A stretch of 64,000 nucleotides of DNA from Ruegeria sp. HKCCSA071 (GCF_017872555.1 NZ_JAEDOX010000006.1:62001-126000), one strand, 5' to 3'; counted from the stretch's first letter, positions 15,252-25,892 are shown. Made by a program: numbers and translations. The notes: generated from the letters alone by a model not told the origin.

Positions 15252-16763
15252 ATGCTTGAAGGACTTCTGATTGGCCTGCAAACGGCATTCTCACTGCAAA
15301 ATCTGCTGATGGTCGTGGCGGGCTGTCTGATTGGCACATTCATCGGAATGCTTCCGGGTCTGGGCCCGATGTCGATTATCGCCATCATGATCCCGGTCGC
15401 AATTTCCATGGGCGACCCGTCCGCTGCACTGATCCTGCTGGCCGGCGTGTATTATGGCGCAATTTTTGGTGGTTCGACCTCTTCTATTCTGCTGAATGCG
15501 CCGGGGGTCGCGGGTACCGTCGCCTCCAGCTTTGACGGCTACCCGATGGCGCGTCAGGGCAAAGCGGGCAAGGCCCTGACCATTGCAGCAATCGCGAGTT
15601 TTGCAGGCGGAACGTTAGGCGCATTGCTTTTGATGATCTTCGCCCCTGCCCTGTCCTCTGTTGCGTTGCTTTTCCATTCAGCCGAGTATTTCGCGCTGAT
15701 GGTTGTCGGCTTGTCGGCCATTGCCGCCTTTGCGGGAACAGGCCAGGTTGCCAAGGCTATCATAATGACAATCCTTGGATTGATTATGGCCACCGTCGGT
15801 GAAGGCGCACTGTTCAATTTGCCTCGTTTCACCATGGGCATCATGGATTTGCAGTCGGGCTTTGGCTTTATCACACTTGCAATGGCCATGTTCGCATTAC
15901 CCGAGGCGCTGTTTCTTGTCCTCAAACCCAAGGACCTTAAGGGGGAAGAAGGCGAAATCAAGGACCTGCGCATAAGCAGGGAGGAAGCCAAATCCATTGC
16001 ACCAGTGATTGGCCGCCAGTCTATACAGGGGTTTTTCATCGGCGTTCTGCCGGGTGCGGGCGCAACGATTGCCAGCTTTCTGGGCTACGCGGTCGAGCGT
16101 AACATCGCCCCAAAAGCCGAGCAGGACGAATTCGGCAAAGGGTCGATCAAAGGGCTGGCCGCGCCTGAAACGGCGAACAACGCCGCCTGTACAGGCTCGT
16201 TCGTGCCGCTGCTAACCCTGGGCATTCCCGGATCGGGAACGACGGCAATCCTGCTTGGGGCATTGATTGCTCTGAATGTGACACCGGGCCCACGCCTTAT
16301 GCTGGACGACCCACAGATCTTTTGGGCGGTCATCATGTCCATGTTCATTGGCAACCTGGTGCTTCTGATCCTGAATCTGCCGCTGATTCCCTACATTGCC
16401 AAAGTACTCTCGGTGCCGCGCAACTATCTGATCCCCTTTATTTTGTTCTTTACTCTGATGGGGGCCTATATCGGGCAGAACAATGCAACCGAACTGCTGA
16501 TACTGGTGGGTTTTGGGGTATGCGCAACGGCGTTGAAATTCGCTGATTACCCATTGGCACCACTGCTGATCGGTTTCATCCTCGGCGGCATGATGGAAGA
16601 TAACTTCTCGCGGTCCATGCAGCTGTACGATGGCATCGCCTTTATATGGGAGCGCCCGATGACGCTGGGTTTGCTGGTTATCGCGGCGCTTCTGGTGCTC
16701 CTACCCAGCTACCGCGCGCGCCGTGCACAGGCCAGGTCGGAAGGGGTTGCCGAAGGTGACTGA
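15252..16763 (+). CDS. tctA: Tripartite tricarboxylate transporter large membrane subunit TctA
   Basis: Large 12-helix membrane subunit, 503 residues from ATG 15252. Family landmarks are the N-terminal 'GTFIGMLPGLGPMSIIAIMIP' block, 'YGAIFGGSTSSILLNAPG' and the repeated 'GVLPGAGATIASFLGYAVE' with 'NNAACTGSFVPLLTLGIPGSG'. It forms the transport path for the carboxylate handed over by TctC, using an ion gradient. Its end overlaps the GTG start of the CoA-transferase, linking transport to the next enzymes. Confidence 0.93.
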   Translation: MLEGLLIGLQTAFSLQNLLMVVAGCLIGTFIGMLPGLGPMSIIAIMIPVAISMGDPSAALILLAGVYYGAIFGGSTSSILLNAPGVAGTVASSFDGYPMARQGKAGKALTIAAIASFAGGTLGALLLMIFAPALSSVALLFHSAEYFALMVVGLSAIAAFAGTGQVAKAIIMTILGLIMATVGEGALFNLPRFTMGIMDLQSGFGFITLAMAMFALPEALFLVLKPKDLKGEEGEIKDLRISREEAKSIAPVIGRQSIQGFFIGVLPGAGATIASFLGYAVERNIAPKAEQDEFGKGSIKGLAAPETANNAACTGSFVPLLTLGIPGSGTTAILLGALIALNVTPGPRLMLDDPQIFWAVIMSMFIGNLVLLILNLPLIPYIAKVLSVPRNYLIPFILFFTLMGAYIGQNNATELLILVGFGVCATALKFADYPLAPLLIGFILGGMMEDNFSRSMQLYDGIAFIWERPMTLGLLVIAALLVLLPSYRARRAQARSEGVAEGD

Positions 16764-17940
16764 CCCGCTGGCGGGAATACGGGTTCTCGATCTGACCAAT
16801 GTCCTCGCGGGTCCGTATTGCTGTTACCAACTGGCATTGATGGGTGCCGACGTGATCAAGGTCGAACGCCCTGATGGTGGCGACCTTGCTCGTGTTCTGG
16901 GTGCTGATCCCGCCAGAAACAAGGCGGGGATGGGGATCAGTTTTCTGGCGCAGAATGCCGGGAAAAAGTCTGCCACGCTGGACATGAAATCGGAAAAGGG
17001 CAAGGCGCTGCTGAAACGCCTTGTCCAGTCCGCTGATGTTCTGGTGGAAAACTTCCGGCCCGGAGTAATGGATCGTCTTGGTCTTGGTTATGAAGTTCTG
17101 CGCAACGTCAATCCCAACCTGATCTATTGCGCCATCAGCGGGTTCGGGCAGGATGGCCCCCGGCGCGATGATCCGGCTTACGACCAGATTGTGCAGGGTA
17201 TCAGCGGCGTGATGTCAATCACCGGCGCCCCCGACACGGCACCGTATCGTGTCGGCTATCCGTTGGCGGACACGGTCGGGGGGATGACGGCTGCCTTTGC
17301 AGTCTCGGCGGCATTGAACGCCAACCCACGCGGCACCTATCTGGATGTTGCGATGTCCGAAGCCGTTATTTCGACAATGGGCTGGGTTGTATCAAATTAT
17401 CTGGTGGGTGGGGTAACGCCCGGAGCGCATGGGAATGAGAACACAACCTCGGCCCCCTCAGGTACGTTTGCCACGCTGGACAGCCCGATCAACATCGCGG
17501 CCAATCGGGACGAGCAATGGCAGGCACTTGCCCGCTATCTGGGGCGGGATGACCTGCTGAACAACCCCGACTACGCAACGCGTGAAGACCGCAAAAGAAA
17601 CCGCCACGCCTTACGCTCAGAACTGGAACGAACCCTAAGAACGAAGGCTGCGTCCGAATGGGTGATTGCACTAAATGCATTGGGAGTACCAGCCGGACAA
17701 GTTTTGACCGTGCCCGAAGCCCTTGCAGACCCGCAACTTTCCGATCGCGGTCTGATTGGCTCTTTACAGGTTCACGGCGAACAGATGCAGCTTGCAGGCA
17801 GTCCCGTCGTAATGGATGGCATCCGGCGAATGCCGCAAATCGCACCACCAAAGCTTGGGGCCGACAACAAAGCGGTGTGGTCCGAAATCGGATTGACCGA
17901 CGCGGAAATCGACGCGCTAAGCAGAGAGGGGATCATATGA
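16756..17940 (+). CDS. Class III (CaiB/BaiF) CoA-transferase
   Basis: Cytoplasmic formyl-CoA-transferase-type enzyme of 394 residues. It has the N-terminal 'GIRVLDLTNVLAGPYC' block, 'VLVENFRPGVMDRLGLGYE', and the family's catalytic Asp at about residue 172 in 'PLADTVGGM'. The GTG start at 16756 overlaps the tctA stop, and the gene's stop overlaps the following lyase as ATGA. Lying between a tricarboxylate transporter and a citryl-CoA-lyase-like gene, it probably activates the imported acid to its CoA thioester. The donor (for example succinyl-CoA or acetyl-CoA) is unknown. Confidence 0.85.
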   Translation: MTDPLAGIRVLDLTNVLAGPYCCYQLALMGADVIKVERPDGGDLARVLGADPARNKAGMGISFLAQNAGKKSATLDMKSEKGKALLKRLVQSADVLVENFRPGVMDRLGLGYEVLRNVNPNLIYCAISGFGQDGPRRDDPAYDQIVQGISGVMSITGAPDTAPYRVGYPLADTVGGMTAAFAVSAALNANPRGTYLDVAMSEAVISTMGWVVSNYLVGGVTPGAHGNENTTSAPSGTFATLDSPINIAANRDEQWQALARYLGRDDLLNNPDYATREDRKRNRHALRSELERTLRTKAASEWVIALNALGVPAGQVLTVPEALADPQLSDRGLIGSLQVHGEQMQLAGSPVVMDGIRRMPQIAPPKLGADNKAVWSEIGLTDAEIDALSREGII

Positions 17941-18704
17941 GCGATGTGGCAGATTGGTGGGCAACATCCATCATCGATATGGAACCTGGCCGGATAGACC
18001 TGCGCGGAGAGCCGATTCAAAACCTGATCGGACGTCTTGGTTTCGCGGAAATGATCTGGTTTATGGTACGTGGAGACCGCCCATCAAAAGCGCAGGCCAA
18101 ATTGTTCGAAGCCGCGCTGGTCGCGGCAGTCGACCACGGTCCTCAGGCCCCATCGATTGCGACCGCGCGCATGGCGGTTACATGTGGCCTGCCCCTCAAC
18201 AACGCGATGGCAAGCGCGGTGAACATGTTGGGCGACATTCATGGAGGGGCCGGCGAGCAGGCCGTGGAACTCTACCATTTTGTGGGCCACTACCCTGGTG
18301 CTTTGGAGCAGGCAATCGATGCGTGGATCGAAAGCCACGGAAAGATACTTCCGGGTTTTGGGCACAGGTTTCACACGCCTACAGACCCCCGTGCGCCGTG
18401 CCTGATGGACTTGGTCGCCGAAGCGGTGAAAACCGGTGCTTGCGATGGGCAATTCATGCGCATTGCGCAGCAGATCGAGGCAGAACTTGCGCGGCATAAG
18501 GGCAAACCTGTCCCGATGAACATCGATGGCGCAACCGCAGTTATTTATGCCGAGCTTGGGTTTGCGCCACCATTGGCGCGCGGCCTTTTCTGCCTGTCCC
18601 GATCAGTGGGTATTCTGGCACATGCATGGGAGCAGATGCAGCAAGGTGGTCGCAACAAAGGACCGACCCCGCCCTCATATCGCTGGACGTACCAGCCTAG
18701 CTAA
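17937..18704 (+). CDS. Citryl-CoA-lyase-like enzyme (short citrate-synthase fold)
   Basis: 255-residue protein matching the catalytic part of citrate synthase. The three citrate-synthase active-site residues are recognisable: H102 in 'DIHGGAG', H143 in 'GFGHRFHTPTDPRA' and D197 in 'MNIDGATAV'. The length, far below the ~430 of citrate synthase, fits the citryl-CoA lyase group, which cleaves a CoA-activated acid rather than condensing. With the upstream CoA-transferase it would split an imported tricarboxylate into acetyl-CoA (or an analogue) and a 2-oxoacid. ATG 17937 follows AGAGGGG. The 3' end overlaps ackA, which faces it, by 4 bases. Confidence 0.8.
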   Translation: MSDVADWWATSIIDMEPGRIDLRGEPIQNLIGRLGFAEMIWFMVRGDRPSKAQAKLFEAALVAAVDHGPQAPSIATARMAVTCGLPLNNAMASAVNMLGDIHGGAGEQAVELYHFVGHYPGALEQAIDAWIESHGKILPGFGHRFHTPTDPRAPCLMDLVAEAVKTGACDGQFMRIAQQIEAELARHKGKPVPMNIDGATAVIYAELGFAPPLARGLFCLSRSVGILAHAWEQMQQGGRNKGPTPPSYRWTYQPS

Positions 18705-19897
18705 GCGGTTTTCCGATGGGATCGATTTGCCAACTGATCGGCGGCCGCACGGGCAATAACCAACTCTTCATTTGTCGGAATAACCATGGCGACCACTCGG
18801 GACAGGTCTGTCGAGATGATCCTATCATTGTCCGCGTTGGCATCGGGATCCAGTTCAATCCCCAACCACCCCATTCCGGAACATACCCTGTCGCGCACAA
18901 GGCGCGAGTTTTCTCCGATACCACCTGTGAAGATCAGTGCGTCAATACCGCCCAGTATTGCTGCCATTGCCCCAAGTTCGCGGCGGATGCGGAACGTGAA
19001 ATAGCTGATGGCCTGTCGACTTTCGCGGGTATCTGCTTTTTCAAGAGTGCGCATGTCGCTTGAAAGTCCGGACAGACCCAGCAAACCTGATTTGCGAAAC
19101 AGAAGGTCGGAAATCTCAGAGGCGCTCAACCCTTCCTGATCCATAAGATACAACAAAACACCGGGATCAAGCTGACCGCAACGGGATCCCATCGGCAGCC
19201 CGTCCAACGACGAAAACCCCATGGTCGAACCGACGGACCGGCCCCCGATCATGGCACACATCGACGCCCCGTTACCCAAATGCGCAACCACAACCCGCCC
19301 CGCGTGCAAAAGCGGCGCGGTTTTGGCCAAATGGTCCGAAATGTACTCATAACTAAGCCCGTGAAAACCATAGCGCCGGACGCCTTTGTCGTAATACTCG
19401 CGCGGCAGGGCGAATACGTCGTTCTCCCAGGGGTGGTTGCGATGAAAGGCCGTGTCGAAACAGGCAATCTGGGCGGCATTTGGAAAGCGTTCCATAGCTG
19501 CCTTGACGCCAGCCAGGTTATGCGGTTGGTGCAGAGGTGCATACGGAGAGAGCTTGTCCAACTCCTCCAAAGCAGCGGCAGTCAACGGCAAAGGCGTATC
19601 GATCTCGGGTCCGCCATGAACAATACGATGCCCAACCGCGGTGACCTCGCAACTGGGGAAGGCCCGTGACAACAGATTCAGTACCCAGTCCAGGGCAGCA
19701 GCGTGGTCGTGAATATCGCCTGCAGTGCCATTCGCCAGAACTCCACCACCAGATGACCGCGCCTTGACGATTGGCTCAGGCTCACCGATCCGTTCGACCA
19801 CACCGGTGCACACCATGACTGGATCGTCTTCTGTCAGTTCGAACAGGCCGAACTTCATCGAAGACGATCCGGCATTCAGTGTCACGACATGTGTCAT
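18701..19897 (-). CDS. ackA: Acetate kinase
   Basis: Acetate/propionate kinase of 398 residues: N-terminal 'LNAGSSSMKFGLFEL' phosphate-binding motif, 'GHRIVHGG', 'CFDTAFH', 'RYGFHGLSYEYI' and 'HLGNGASMCA', all standard. It interconverts acetate + ATP and acetyl phosphate + ADP. No phosphotransacetylase gene adjoins it. It converges on the citryl-CoA-lyase-like gene, so it is a separate transcription unit, though acetyl units from that pathway could feed it. Confidence 0.93.
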   Translation of the reverse strand: MTHVVTLNAGSSSMKFGLFELTEDDPVMVCTGVVERIGEPEPIVKARSSGGGVLANGTAGDIHDHAAALDWVLNLLSRAFPSCEVTAVGHRIVHGGPEIDTPLPLTAAALEELDKLSPYAPLHQPHNLAGVKAAMERFPNAAQIACFDTAFHRNHPWENDVFALPREYYDKGVRRYGFHGLSYEYISDHLAKTAPLLHAGRVVVAHLGNGASMCAMIGGRSVGSTMGFSSLDGLPMGSRCGQLDPGVLLYLMDQEGLSASEISDLLFRKSGLLGLSGLSSDMRTLEKADTRESRQAISYFTFRIRRELGAMAAILGGIDALIFTGGIGENSRLVRDRVCSGMGWLGIELDPDANADNDRIISTDLSRVVAMVIPTNEELVIARAAADQLANRSHRKTA

Positions 19898-20179
19898 GCA
19901 TACCCTCTGGTTTGCGAAAAGGTTAAGTTCCTAAGGTTTACTGATCCGCTCTGGTACAAGGTTGAGTTTAAGACATTACCCAAGACTACGCGCCAGCCAA
20001 CCGCTACAAACCCCGGTCTTTGCAAATCTCCATGGAAGAAAAGATCGTTCAGCCCAATTTTTTTCTGGGGCGCCAACATCACCTTCATTCCTGCCAACCT
20101 AGTCGTAATCATGGATTGGAGCACGTGCAAGGCACTAAGCTGACGCTGTCAAAACACGGTTTCCAGAGCACAGTGCACT

Positions 20180-22360
20180 TCATCCCCCGCGACGGTTTCC
20201 TCCACCCCCTTGTTTTCGCATGGTCAACCCAATGCGCTTTCGCGGGACATCAACATCGACGACACGTACTTTAACCACCTGCCCGGTCTTAACCACGTCA
20301 TGCGGATCTTTGACAAACCGGTCTGCCAGCTGGCTGACATGAACAAGCCCATCCTGATGCACACCGATATCCACAAAAGCGCCGAAGGCGGCGACGTTGG
20401 TGACTGTGCCTTCCAAAACCATTCCGGGTTTCAGATCGGTGATGTCTTCAATGCCATCGGTGAAAGATGCGGTGACGAAACTGGGCCGGGGGTCGCGTCC
20501 GGGTTTTTCAAGTTCGGCAAAGATGTCACGAACGGTCGGCAAGCCGAAATCCTGAGTTACAAATTGTTCCGCTCGCAACCCCTTTAACGCGCCATCATGG
20601 CCCATGATGTTTCGGATGTCGCGACCGCAGGCGGCAACGACCCGGCGCGCAATGTCGTAGGCTTCGGGGTGCACTGAAGACGCATCTAAAGGCTCGGAAC
20701 CTTCCCTGATGCGCAGGAAACCGGCGCATTGCTCGAACGCGCGCGGTCCAAGGCGGGCGACGGACAGCAAATCCTTCCGCGAAAGGAAGGGCCCGTTCAG
20801 GTCACGGTGGGTGACAATCGCTTCGGCCTGCGCCGGACCCAGTCCTGACACGCGTGACAGCAATGGCGCGGATGCTGTGTTCAGATCAACCCCGACAGCA
20901 TTCACCACATCCTCGATCGCGGAATCCAGCGATTGTGACAGGCGATGCTGATCCACATCATGCTGATACTGGCCGACACCAATGGATTTTGGTTCGATTT
21001 TGACAAGCTCGGCCAAAGGGTCCTGCAATCGCCGCGCAATCGAGACCGCGCCGCGTAGCGAGACATCCAGATCCGGAAACTCGCGCGCAGCCAGTTCAGA
21101 TGCGGAATATACCGAGGCCCCAGCTTCGGACACCACCACTTTTGTCGGTGCTTTCACCGTCTTGGGTAGTAGCGCAAGAGTGTCTGCAACCAATCTTTCG
21201 GTTTCGCGGCTGGCCGTCCCGTTCCCGATTGCGACCAGTTCGATCTGATGAGCAGATATCAGATTGAGGATACTGGCCTGTGCGCCATGCAAATCATTCT
21301 TCGGCTGAAACGGATACAAGGTATCAGTGGCTACAACCTTGCCGGTCGCATCAACGACAGCAGCCTTTACGCCCGTACGAATGCCCGGATCCAGACCCAA
21401 GGTCGCCTTGGCACCTGCCGGTGCGGCAAAAAGCAGGTCCTTGAGATTTCGCGAGAAGACCTGAATGGCTTCGTCCTGCGCCCGGCTGCGCAGGTCAGCC
21501 ATCAGTTCGACCATCATGGACAGCGAAAGCTTTACCCGCCATGTCCAGCCCGCGACTTTGCGCAACCACGCGTCTGCCGGCCCAGTGCCGCGTGTCTGTA
21601 GATGAGCGGCGACAATCGTCTCGGCCCGCGCGGCACCAAATTCCGGTTCAGGCGCGATATCCAGTGTGACGACACCCTCTTTGGATGCCCGCAGCATTGC
21701 CAAAGCCCGATGTGAAGGCACGTCCGCCCACAATTCGGCGTGGTCAAAGTAGTCACTGAACTTGGCGCCGTCCTTTTCCTTGCCTTCGATGACCTTTGCG
21801 CTGAGCAAAGCCTCGCGCTGCATGAAGCTGCGCAATTCGCCCAGCAGTGCGGCGTTTTCTGTCAACCGCTCGGTCAAAATGTCCCGCGCGCCGTTCAAAG
21901 CATCCCGGGTCGTTGCTACCACCTCGGTGAGGTACGCCGCGGCTAGCGTTTCAGGATCGCAGTTGCGGTCCGTCAGAATAGCATCAACCAAAGGTTCCAG
22001 CCCATTTTCGCGCGCAATCATCGCCTTGGTGCGCCGTTTTGGCTTGTAAGGCAGATATATGTCTTCCAACTGCGCTTTGGTTTCCGCACGCGCTATGGAT
22101 TTGTTCAGATCTTCCGTCAGTTTGCCCTGATCTTTGATCGAGTTCAGGATGGTTTCGCGCCGCGCTTCAAGCTCGCGCAGATAGGTCAGCCGCTCGGACA
22201 GCAGGCGCAACTGGGTGTCGTCCAATCCTCCGGTTGCTTCTTTCCGATACCGGGCGACAAATGGCACGGTTGCTCCGTCGTCCAGTAGCTTGATCGCGGC
22301 ACCGACCTGCTCGGGACGTGCATTAATCTCGGTAGCGATGGTGCGGGCGATACGGTCCAA
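20180..22360 (-). CDS. tex: Tex-family RNA-binding transcription accessory protein
   Basis: 726-residue Tex protein: N-terminal helical region ('[22 protein letters not shown]'-type block at about 27-48), a YqgF/RNase-H-like domain ('[18 protein letters not shown]'), helix-hairpin-helix motifs and a C-terminal S1 RNA-binding domain ending in a Gly/Arg tail. The start is a TTG at 22360 with AGGAGG 5 bases upstream; the N-terminus is complete compared with known Tex proteins, so the TTG is credible. It is a housekeeping gene unrelated to its neighbours. Confidence 0.93.
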   Translation of the reverse strand: MDRIARTIATEINARPEQVGAAIKLLDDGATVPFVARYRKEATGGLDDTQLRLLSERLTYLRELEARRETILNSIKDQGKLTEDLNKSIARAETKAQLEDIYLPYKPKRRTKAMIARENGLEPLVDAILTDRNCDPETLAAAYLTEVVATTRDALNGARDILTERLTENAALLGELRSFMQREALLSAKVIEGKEKDGAKFSDYFDHAELWADVPSHRALAMLRASKEGVVTLDIAPEPEFGAARAETIVAAHLQTRGTGPADAWLRKVAGWTWRVKLSLSMMVELMADLRSRAQDEAIQVFSRNLKDLLFAAPAGAKATLGLDPGIRTGVKAAVVDATGKVVATDTLYPFQPKNDLHGAQASILNLISAHQIELVAIGNGTASRETERLVADTLALLPKTVKAPTKVVVSEAGASVYSASELAAREFPDLDVSLRGAVSIARRLQDPLAELVKIEPKSIGVGQYQHDVDQHRLSQSLDSAIEDVVNAVGVDLNTASAPLLSRVSGLGPAQAEAIVTHRDLNGPFLSRKDLLSVARLGPRAFEQCAGFLRIREGSEPLDASSVHPEAYDIARRVVAACGRDIRNIMGHDGALKGLRAEQFVTQDFGLPTVRDIFAELEKPGRDPRPSFVTASFTDGIEDITDLKPGMVLEGTVTNVAAFGAFVDIGVHQDGLVHVSQLADRFVKDPHDVVKTGQVVKVRVVDVDVPRKRIGLTMRKQGGGGNRRGG

Positions 22361-22460
22361 TGGTGCCTCCTGAAACGACGCTGGAAGAACTTCTTAACCA
22401 GCTGTTTCGGCAAGGGGAAGACCCTTGGTTCAATCTGAACCGGTCGCGGATTGATGCCGC

Positions 22461-24674
22461 TCAGTCGCGGCGTGCAATCGACGATTCCAGCGTTGAGCGC
22501 AGAAGTTGCGCATCTAGCGGTTTGTAGAGCAAAGGCAGATTGGCGTGCTTGCAACGCTCGGCCAGTTCAGGTGATCGGTTCGCCGAAATAATGCAGCCGG
22601 GCAGAGGCCCAAACTCGTTCGTCAGGGCATGTATAGCGTCGATACCGGTTCTGTCGTGATTCAACTGAAAATCGGCAACTATTGCGTCGGGCAGAATGTC
22701 AATTTCGCGAAGTAGATTGATTGCTTCGTCTTCGCTTTCGCTCTCCAAAACCTCGACCCCCCAGGATTCGACGGTCATGGTCAGTGCGCTACGAAGATTT
22801 TCATCATTCTCAATCAACAATACGACCGTGTTACCAAGTATGTTGTAGCCCGGATCGTGGGCCGCAGGGGCACTGCCGCATGCAGTCTGCTCTTCCTGTG
22901 CCAACGGTACTTCGACCGAGAATCCAGTTCCTTTGCCTACTTCGGAATACAGCTGGATTGGATGTTGCAACAGCCCACAGGCGCGCTCTACGATTGCAAG
23001 GCCCAATCCCATACCTTCTGCGGCACTGGCATCAGAATGCAGGCGCTGAAATTCCTGAAAAACGAGGTCTCTTTGGTCTGACGCGATTCCGATGCCCGTA
23101 TCCCAGACCTGCAGGGCAATTGCGCCTTCACGACGCCGCACACCGACCAGAACTTTTCCGGTCTCGGTATACCTGATCGCGTTCGACAGCAGGTTCTGCA
23201 AAATCCGACGCAAATAGCTGGCGTCGCTGGTCACACGCGCGTTTGTGTCAACAAATGACAGTTCAAGCCCTTTTGCCTGCGCAACCGGGCGAAATGCGTC
23301 TTCCATCTGAGAAAACAGCGCACTCACTGATATGGTGGACAAATGCGCGGTGGCCCGTCCTGAATCCAGCTTCGAGATATCCAGCAGCGCTTCCAGAATG
23401 TGTTCAACGCTGTTCAGCGCACTTTCAGCCTTGCCTGCAACGGTCCTTGCGTCGTCTTTGTCCAGGCCGCTGCCCAGCGATGCAACATAAAGCTTTGCCG
23501 CGGAAAGAGGTTGTAACAGGTCGTGGCTGGCCGCTGCCACAAATCGCGACTTGGACGCGTTTGCACGCTCGGCCTCGTTCAAAGCGTCAGCCAGTTCCAT
23601 CGTGCGTGATGTTACGCGTTGTTCCAACAGCTCTTTGGCTTCGTATAAGGCCTGAGCGGACTTTCGTTCTGCGGTAACATCGGTGAAAGATATCACAAAA
23701 CCCCTGTCGGGCATTTCCTGAGCAAACACAGAAAGTATTTTCGACCTTCCACGGTGCATCTGAAATTGCAGAGGACGGCGATAGGTTTGCCGCGTCACCC
23801 AATCCAGCAGATCGGCTTCCGTTATTCCCTTCTGAAACTTGATGTTCGCGCTGAGGCGGTTGGACAGCGATTCAAACCGGGTCCCCATCTGAAACTGCGC
23901 GATCGGAATGGCCAGCAACTCGCTGGCGCGGTTGTTCCACCCGATCAGACGGTGTTTGTTGTCAAAAATACAAACGCCCTGTTCGATATGTTCCAGCGTT
24001 GCGCGGATCAGCCTGGCCTTGTCATCCAGTATCCGGTCACGCTCCTGCCGTTCGATCCGCATGATATCGGTCACATCGGTTTGCAGAATAACAGTGCCGC
24101 CATCCGGCGTGCGGTGTTCGGATACTTGCGACCACCGATTGCCAACAAGCCGGACGTTGAACACCACATGATCGTCCGTGTGCCGATCCAGACGGCTTTT
24201 GGCCCAGTCTGTCGGGGTCATTGTTTCAGGCAGGGACAGAAACCCTGATCGGCTGACCAGTTCGACATATGCGGCAAAGCTCAATCCCGGGCTCAGCCGC
24301 TCCTGAATGTCGGGCATATGCAGACCAAAACGGCTGTTACACAGCACCAGTTTTTCGTCGCGATTGAAAAGGGCAAACCCCTCTTGCACCGTTTCGATTG
24401 CATTGGCCAGGTCCGCGCGTGCGGCTTCGGTGTCCTTGTTCGCCTGTGCCAATCTGGCATTGGAATCGTTCAGCAATTCAAGGGCGCGTTCCAGATCATT
24501 CGTCCGGGCGCGGACCTCTTGTTCAAGCACGGCCGCGCGCTGAAACTGCGCATAGGCTGCGCCTGACGCATCGGTGGATTCTTCTACCCGGCGCATCAGC
24601 GCTTCAGCGATCTTGCGAAGTTTCTCGTTCTGGCGGTCAACCGAGTCCGACGGGTCTGTAAGATGCTCGATCAT
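22461..24674 (-). CDS. nahK: Hybrid sensor histidine kinase, NahK-like
   Basis: Cytoplasmic hybrid kinase, 737 residues, without membrane helices. It has an N-terminal coiled coil (about 15-95), PAS domains at about 90-205 and 225-335, a second coiled coil, a HisKA domain with acceptor H384 in 'AAASHDLLQPL', an ATPase domain ('NLLSNAIRYT', 'GMGLGLAIV') and a C-terminal receiver with an Asp in 'IVADFQL' (near 668). The 'SHDLLQPLSAA' H-box and layout match the PAS-rich NahK/ErcS' group. Its start is 3 bases from the end of a FIST-domain gene, the pairing known for NosP and NahK. The symbol is by similarity and context. Confidence 0.78.
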   Translation of the reverse strand: MIEHLTDPSDSVDRQNEKLRKIAEALMRRVEESTDASGAAYAQFQRAAVLEQEVRARTNDLERALELLNDSNARLAQANKDTEAARADLANAIETVQEGFALFNRDEKLVLCNSRFGLHMPDIQERLSPGLSFAAYVELVSRSGFLSLPETMTPTDWAKSRLDRHTDDHVVFNVRLVGNRWSQVSEHRTPDGGTVILQTDVTDIMRIERQERDRILDDKARLIRATLEHIEQGVCIFDNKHRLIGWNNRASELLAIPIAQFQMGTRFESLSNRLSANIKFQKGITEADLLDWVTRQTYRRPLQFQMHRGRSKILSVFAQEMPDRGFVISFTDVTAERKSAQALYEAKELLEQRVTSRTMELADALNEAERANASKSRFVAAASHDLLQPLSAAKLYVASLGSGLDKDDARTVAGKAESALNSVEHILEALLDISKLDSGRATAHLSTISVSALFSQMEDAFRPVAQAKGLELSFVDTNARVTSDASYLRRILQNLLSNAIRYTETGKVLVGVRRREGAIALQVWDTGIGIASDQRDLVFQEFQRLHSDASAAEGMGLGLAIVERACGLLQHPIQLYSEVGKGTGFSVEVPLAQEEQTACGSAPAAHDPGYNILGNTVVLLIENDENLRSALTMTVESWGVEVLESESEDEAINLLREIDILPDAIVADFQLNHDRTGIDAIHALTNEFGPLPGCIISANRSPELAERCKHANLPLLYKPLDAQLLRSTLESSIARRD

Positions 24675-24677
24675 GCG

Positions 24678-25847
24678 TTACTCTTTCTCGGGTGGATAAA
24701 TAGCAACACCCGTCAGAGTTTGGTTCACGTGGATGGAATTGTACTGCTCTCCGTAGGTTGAAAATCCGACAACGTGATTGCGGGCCAGAATGTCCGAGAT
24801 GTCGCGCGTCTTTTGCTTTTCCTGCGCTTCCAGTCGGCGGAGAATGCAGTCGCAACCCAGAATGGTGTCGGGTTGCCGTTTCTCGGTCAGAAGACCGATT
24901 TCTTCCTCAAGGTGCTCGACCATGTCCCTTGGTTCGGCCAGCGTCAGCACAAGCCCTTCATCAATGGCCGAGAAAAAAACGAGGTCCCCGTTGCCCGCCA
25001 CCTGCTGAATGGCGCGGACGTGATGCTGTCCGCCAATCTGCACAACAACGGGGTGCGCCGCAAAGGTGAATGTCGTCAGTTGTTCCGGATCCTTGCCAAG
25101 GATACGGGCGTATTCGCGGGCGGCGGGCTCGGCGTTGATTTCCTGAACGATGCGTTTTGCCGGGTCCGCCTTGGTCACCACCATGCGCCGGTTCGTTGGT
25201 ACCAGATGATCGGTTTTGAACACCTTGATCGGGCACCGCGTACGAACCTGAGCCAGAATGGCAGCATTGCTCAGCGCCTTGCCCTGATGCAGTACATAGG
25301 TACGCCCGAACCGGGTTCCATCACCGGCCGATCCGCCGAACAACGGCACCGGCCCCAGACCGACGGCCAACTCAGAGGTCAACGCATCCTCTTTGGTGGA
25401 CAATCCGTCGATCATCAGGAACGTAAATTCATGGCTCCAGTCGGGCGCCGTGACCATCATGTTGTTTCGGTTGTGGATCATCTCGTTGATGATGCTTTCC
25501 GCCTCAAAATCGTTCAGATCGGAAACCAGGACCGTACGCGTGTCGAAATGGGATTGTGGCAGGCCAATCGCGACGATCTGATCCTCGCAATAACCGCTAT
25601 CCGCAAGTTCTCCGGCAGTGGTACAGCCAACCACCGGAGTAGGCGCAAACACCTGCTCGGCATTGGTAATGACCGCAGCCGCGTCCGCGTTTGGACTGAC
25701 AAAAAGTATCACCAGCGCAAGCGGTTCAGCCCCGAGTTGACGTACGAGCACCCCAAGCGCCTGCCCGGTGTCGTAACGCGCGAAAGCCGTTTTGACGATG
25801 CCTGTCGCACCGGTCCGGGCTGTCGCCCACCCGACTGCTTGGTCCAT
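24678..25847 (-). CDS. nosP: FIST-domain sensor protein, NosP-like
   Basis: 389-residue cytoplasmic protein with FIST N and FIST C domains ('LVILFVSPNADAAAVI', 'VVGCTTAGELADSGYCEDQIVAI', 'LFGGSAGDG', 'ILGCDCILRR'). FIST proteins of the NosP type bind haem, sense nitric oxide and control the activity of a partner NahK kinase encoded next to them. AGGAGG lies 7 bases before the ATG. The gene sits between a LuxR-type response regulator and a NahK-like kinase, in one transcription direction. The same genome denitrifies (nirS, norCB in this window), so NO sensing is a sensible role. Haem binding is not shown by sequence. Confidence 0.78.
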   Translation of the reverse strand: MDQAVGWATARTGATGIVKTAFARYDTGQALGVLVRQLGAEPLALVILFVSPNADAAAVITNAEQVFAPTPVVGCTTAGELADSGYCEDQIVAIGLPQSHFDTRTVLVSDLNDFEAESIINEMIHNRNNMMVTAPDWSHEFTFLMIDGLSTKEDALTSELAVGLGPVPLFGGSAGDGTRFGRTYVLHQGKALSNAAILAQVRTRCPIKVFKTDHLVPTNRRMVVTKADPAKRIVQEINAEPAAREYARILGKDPEQLTTFTFAAHPVVVQIGGQHHVRAIQQVAGNGDLVFFSAIDEGLVLTLAEPRDMVEHLEEEIGLLTEKRQPDTILGCDCILRRLEAQEKQKTRDISDILARNHVVGFSTYGEQYNSIHVNQTLTGVAIYPPEKE

Positions 25848-25892
25848 CGAGCCTCCTCCCTAAAGCGCGACGATGTAGTGAGAGTATGACGC

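Noticed and set aside
16723-16755. Upstream extension of the CoA-transferase
   Set aside because: Would lie inside tctA; the GTG at 16756 begins at the conserved domain and overlaps the tctA stop in the usual way.
24774-25889. Open frame of 371 codons on the plus strand
   Set aside because: Antisense to the FIST-domain gene, which has a strong ribosome site and clear domains; composition is that of a shadow frame.
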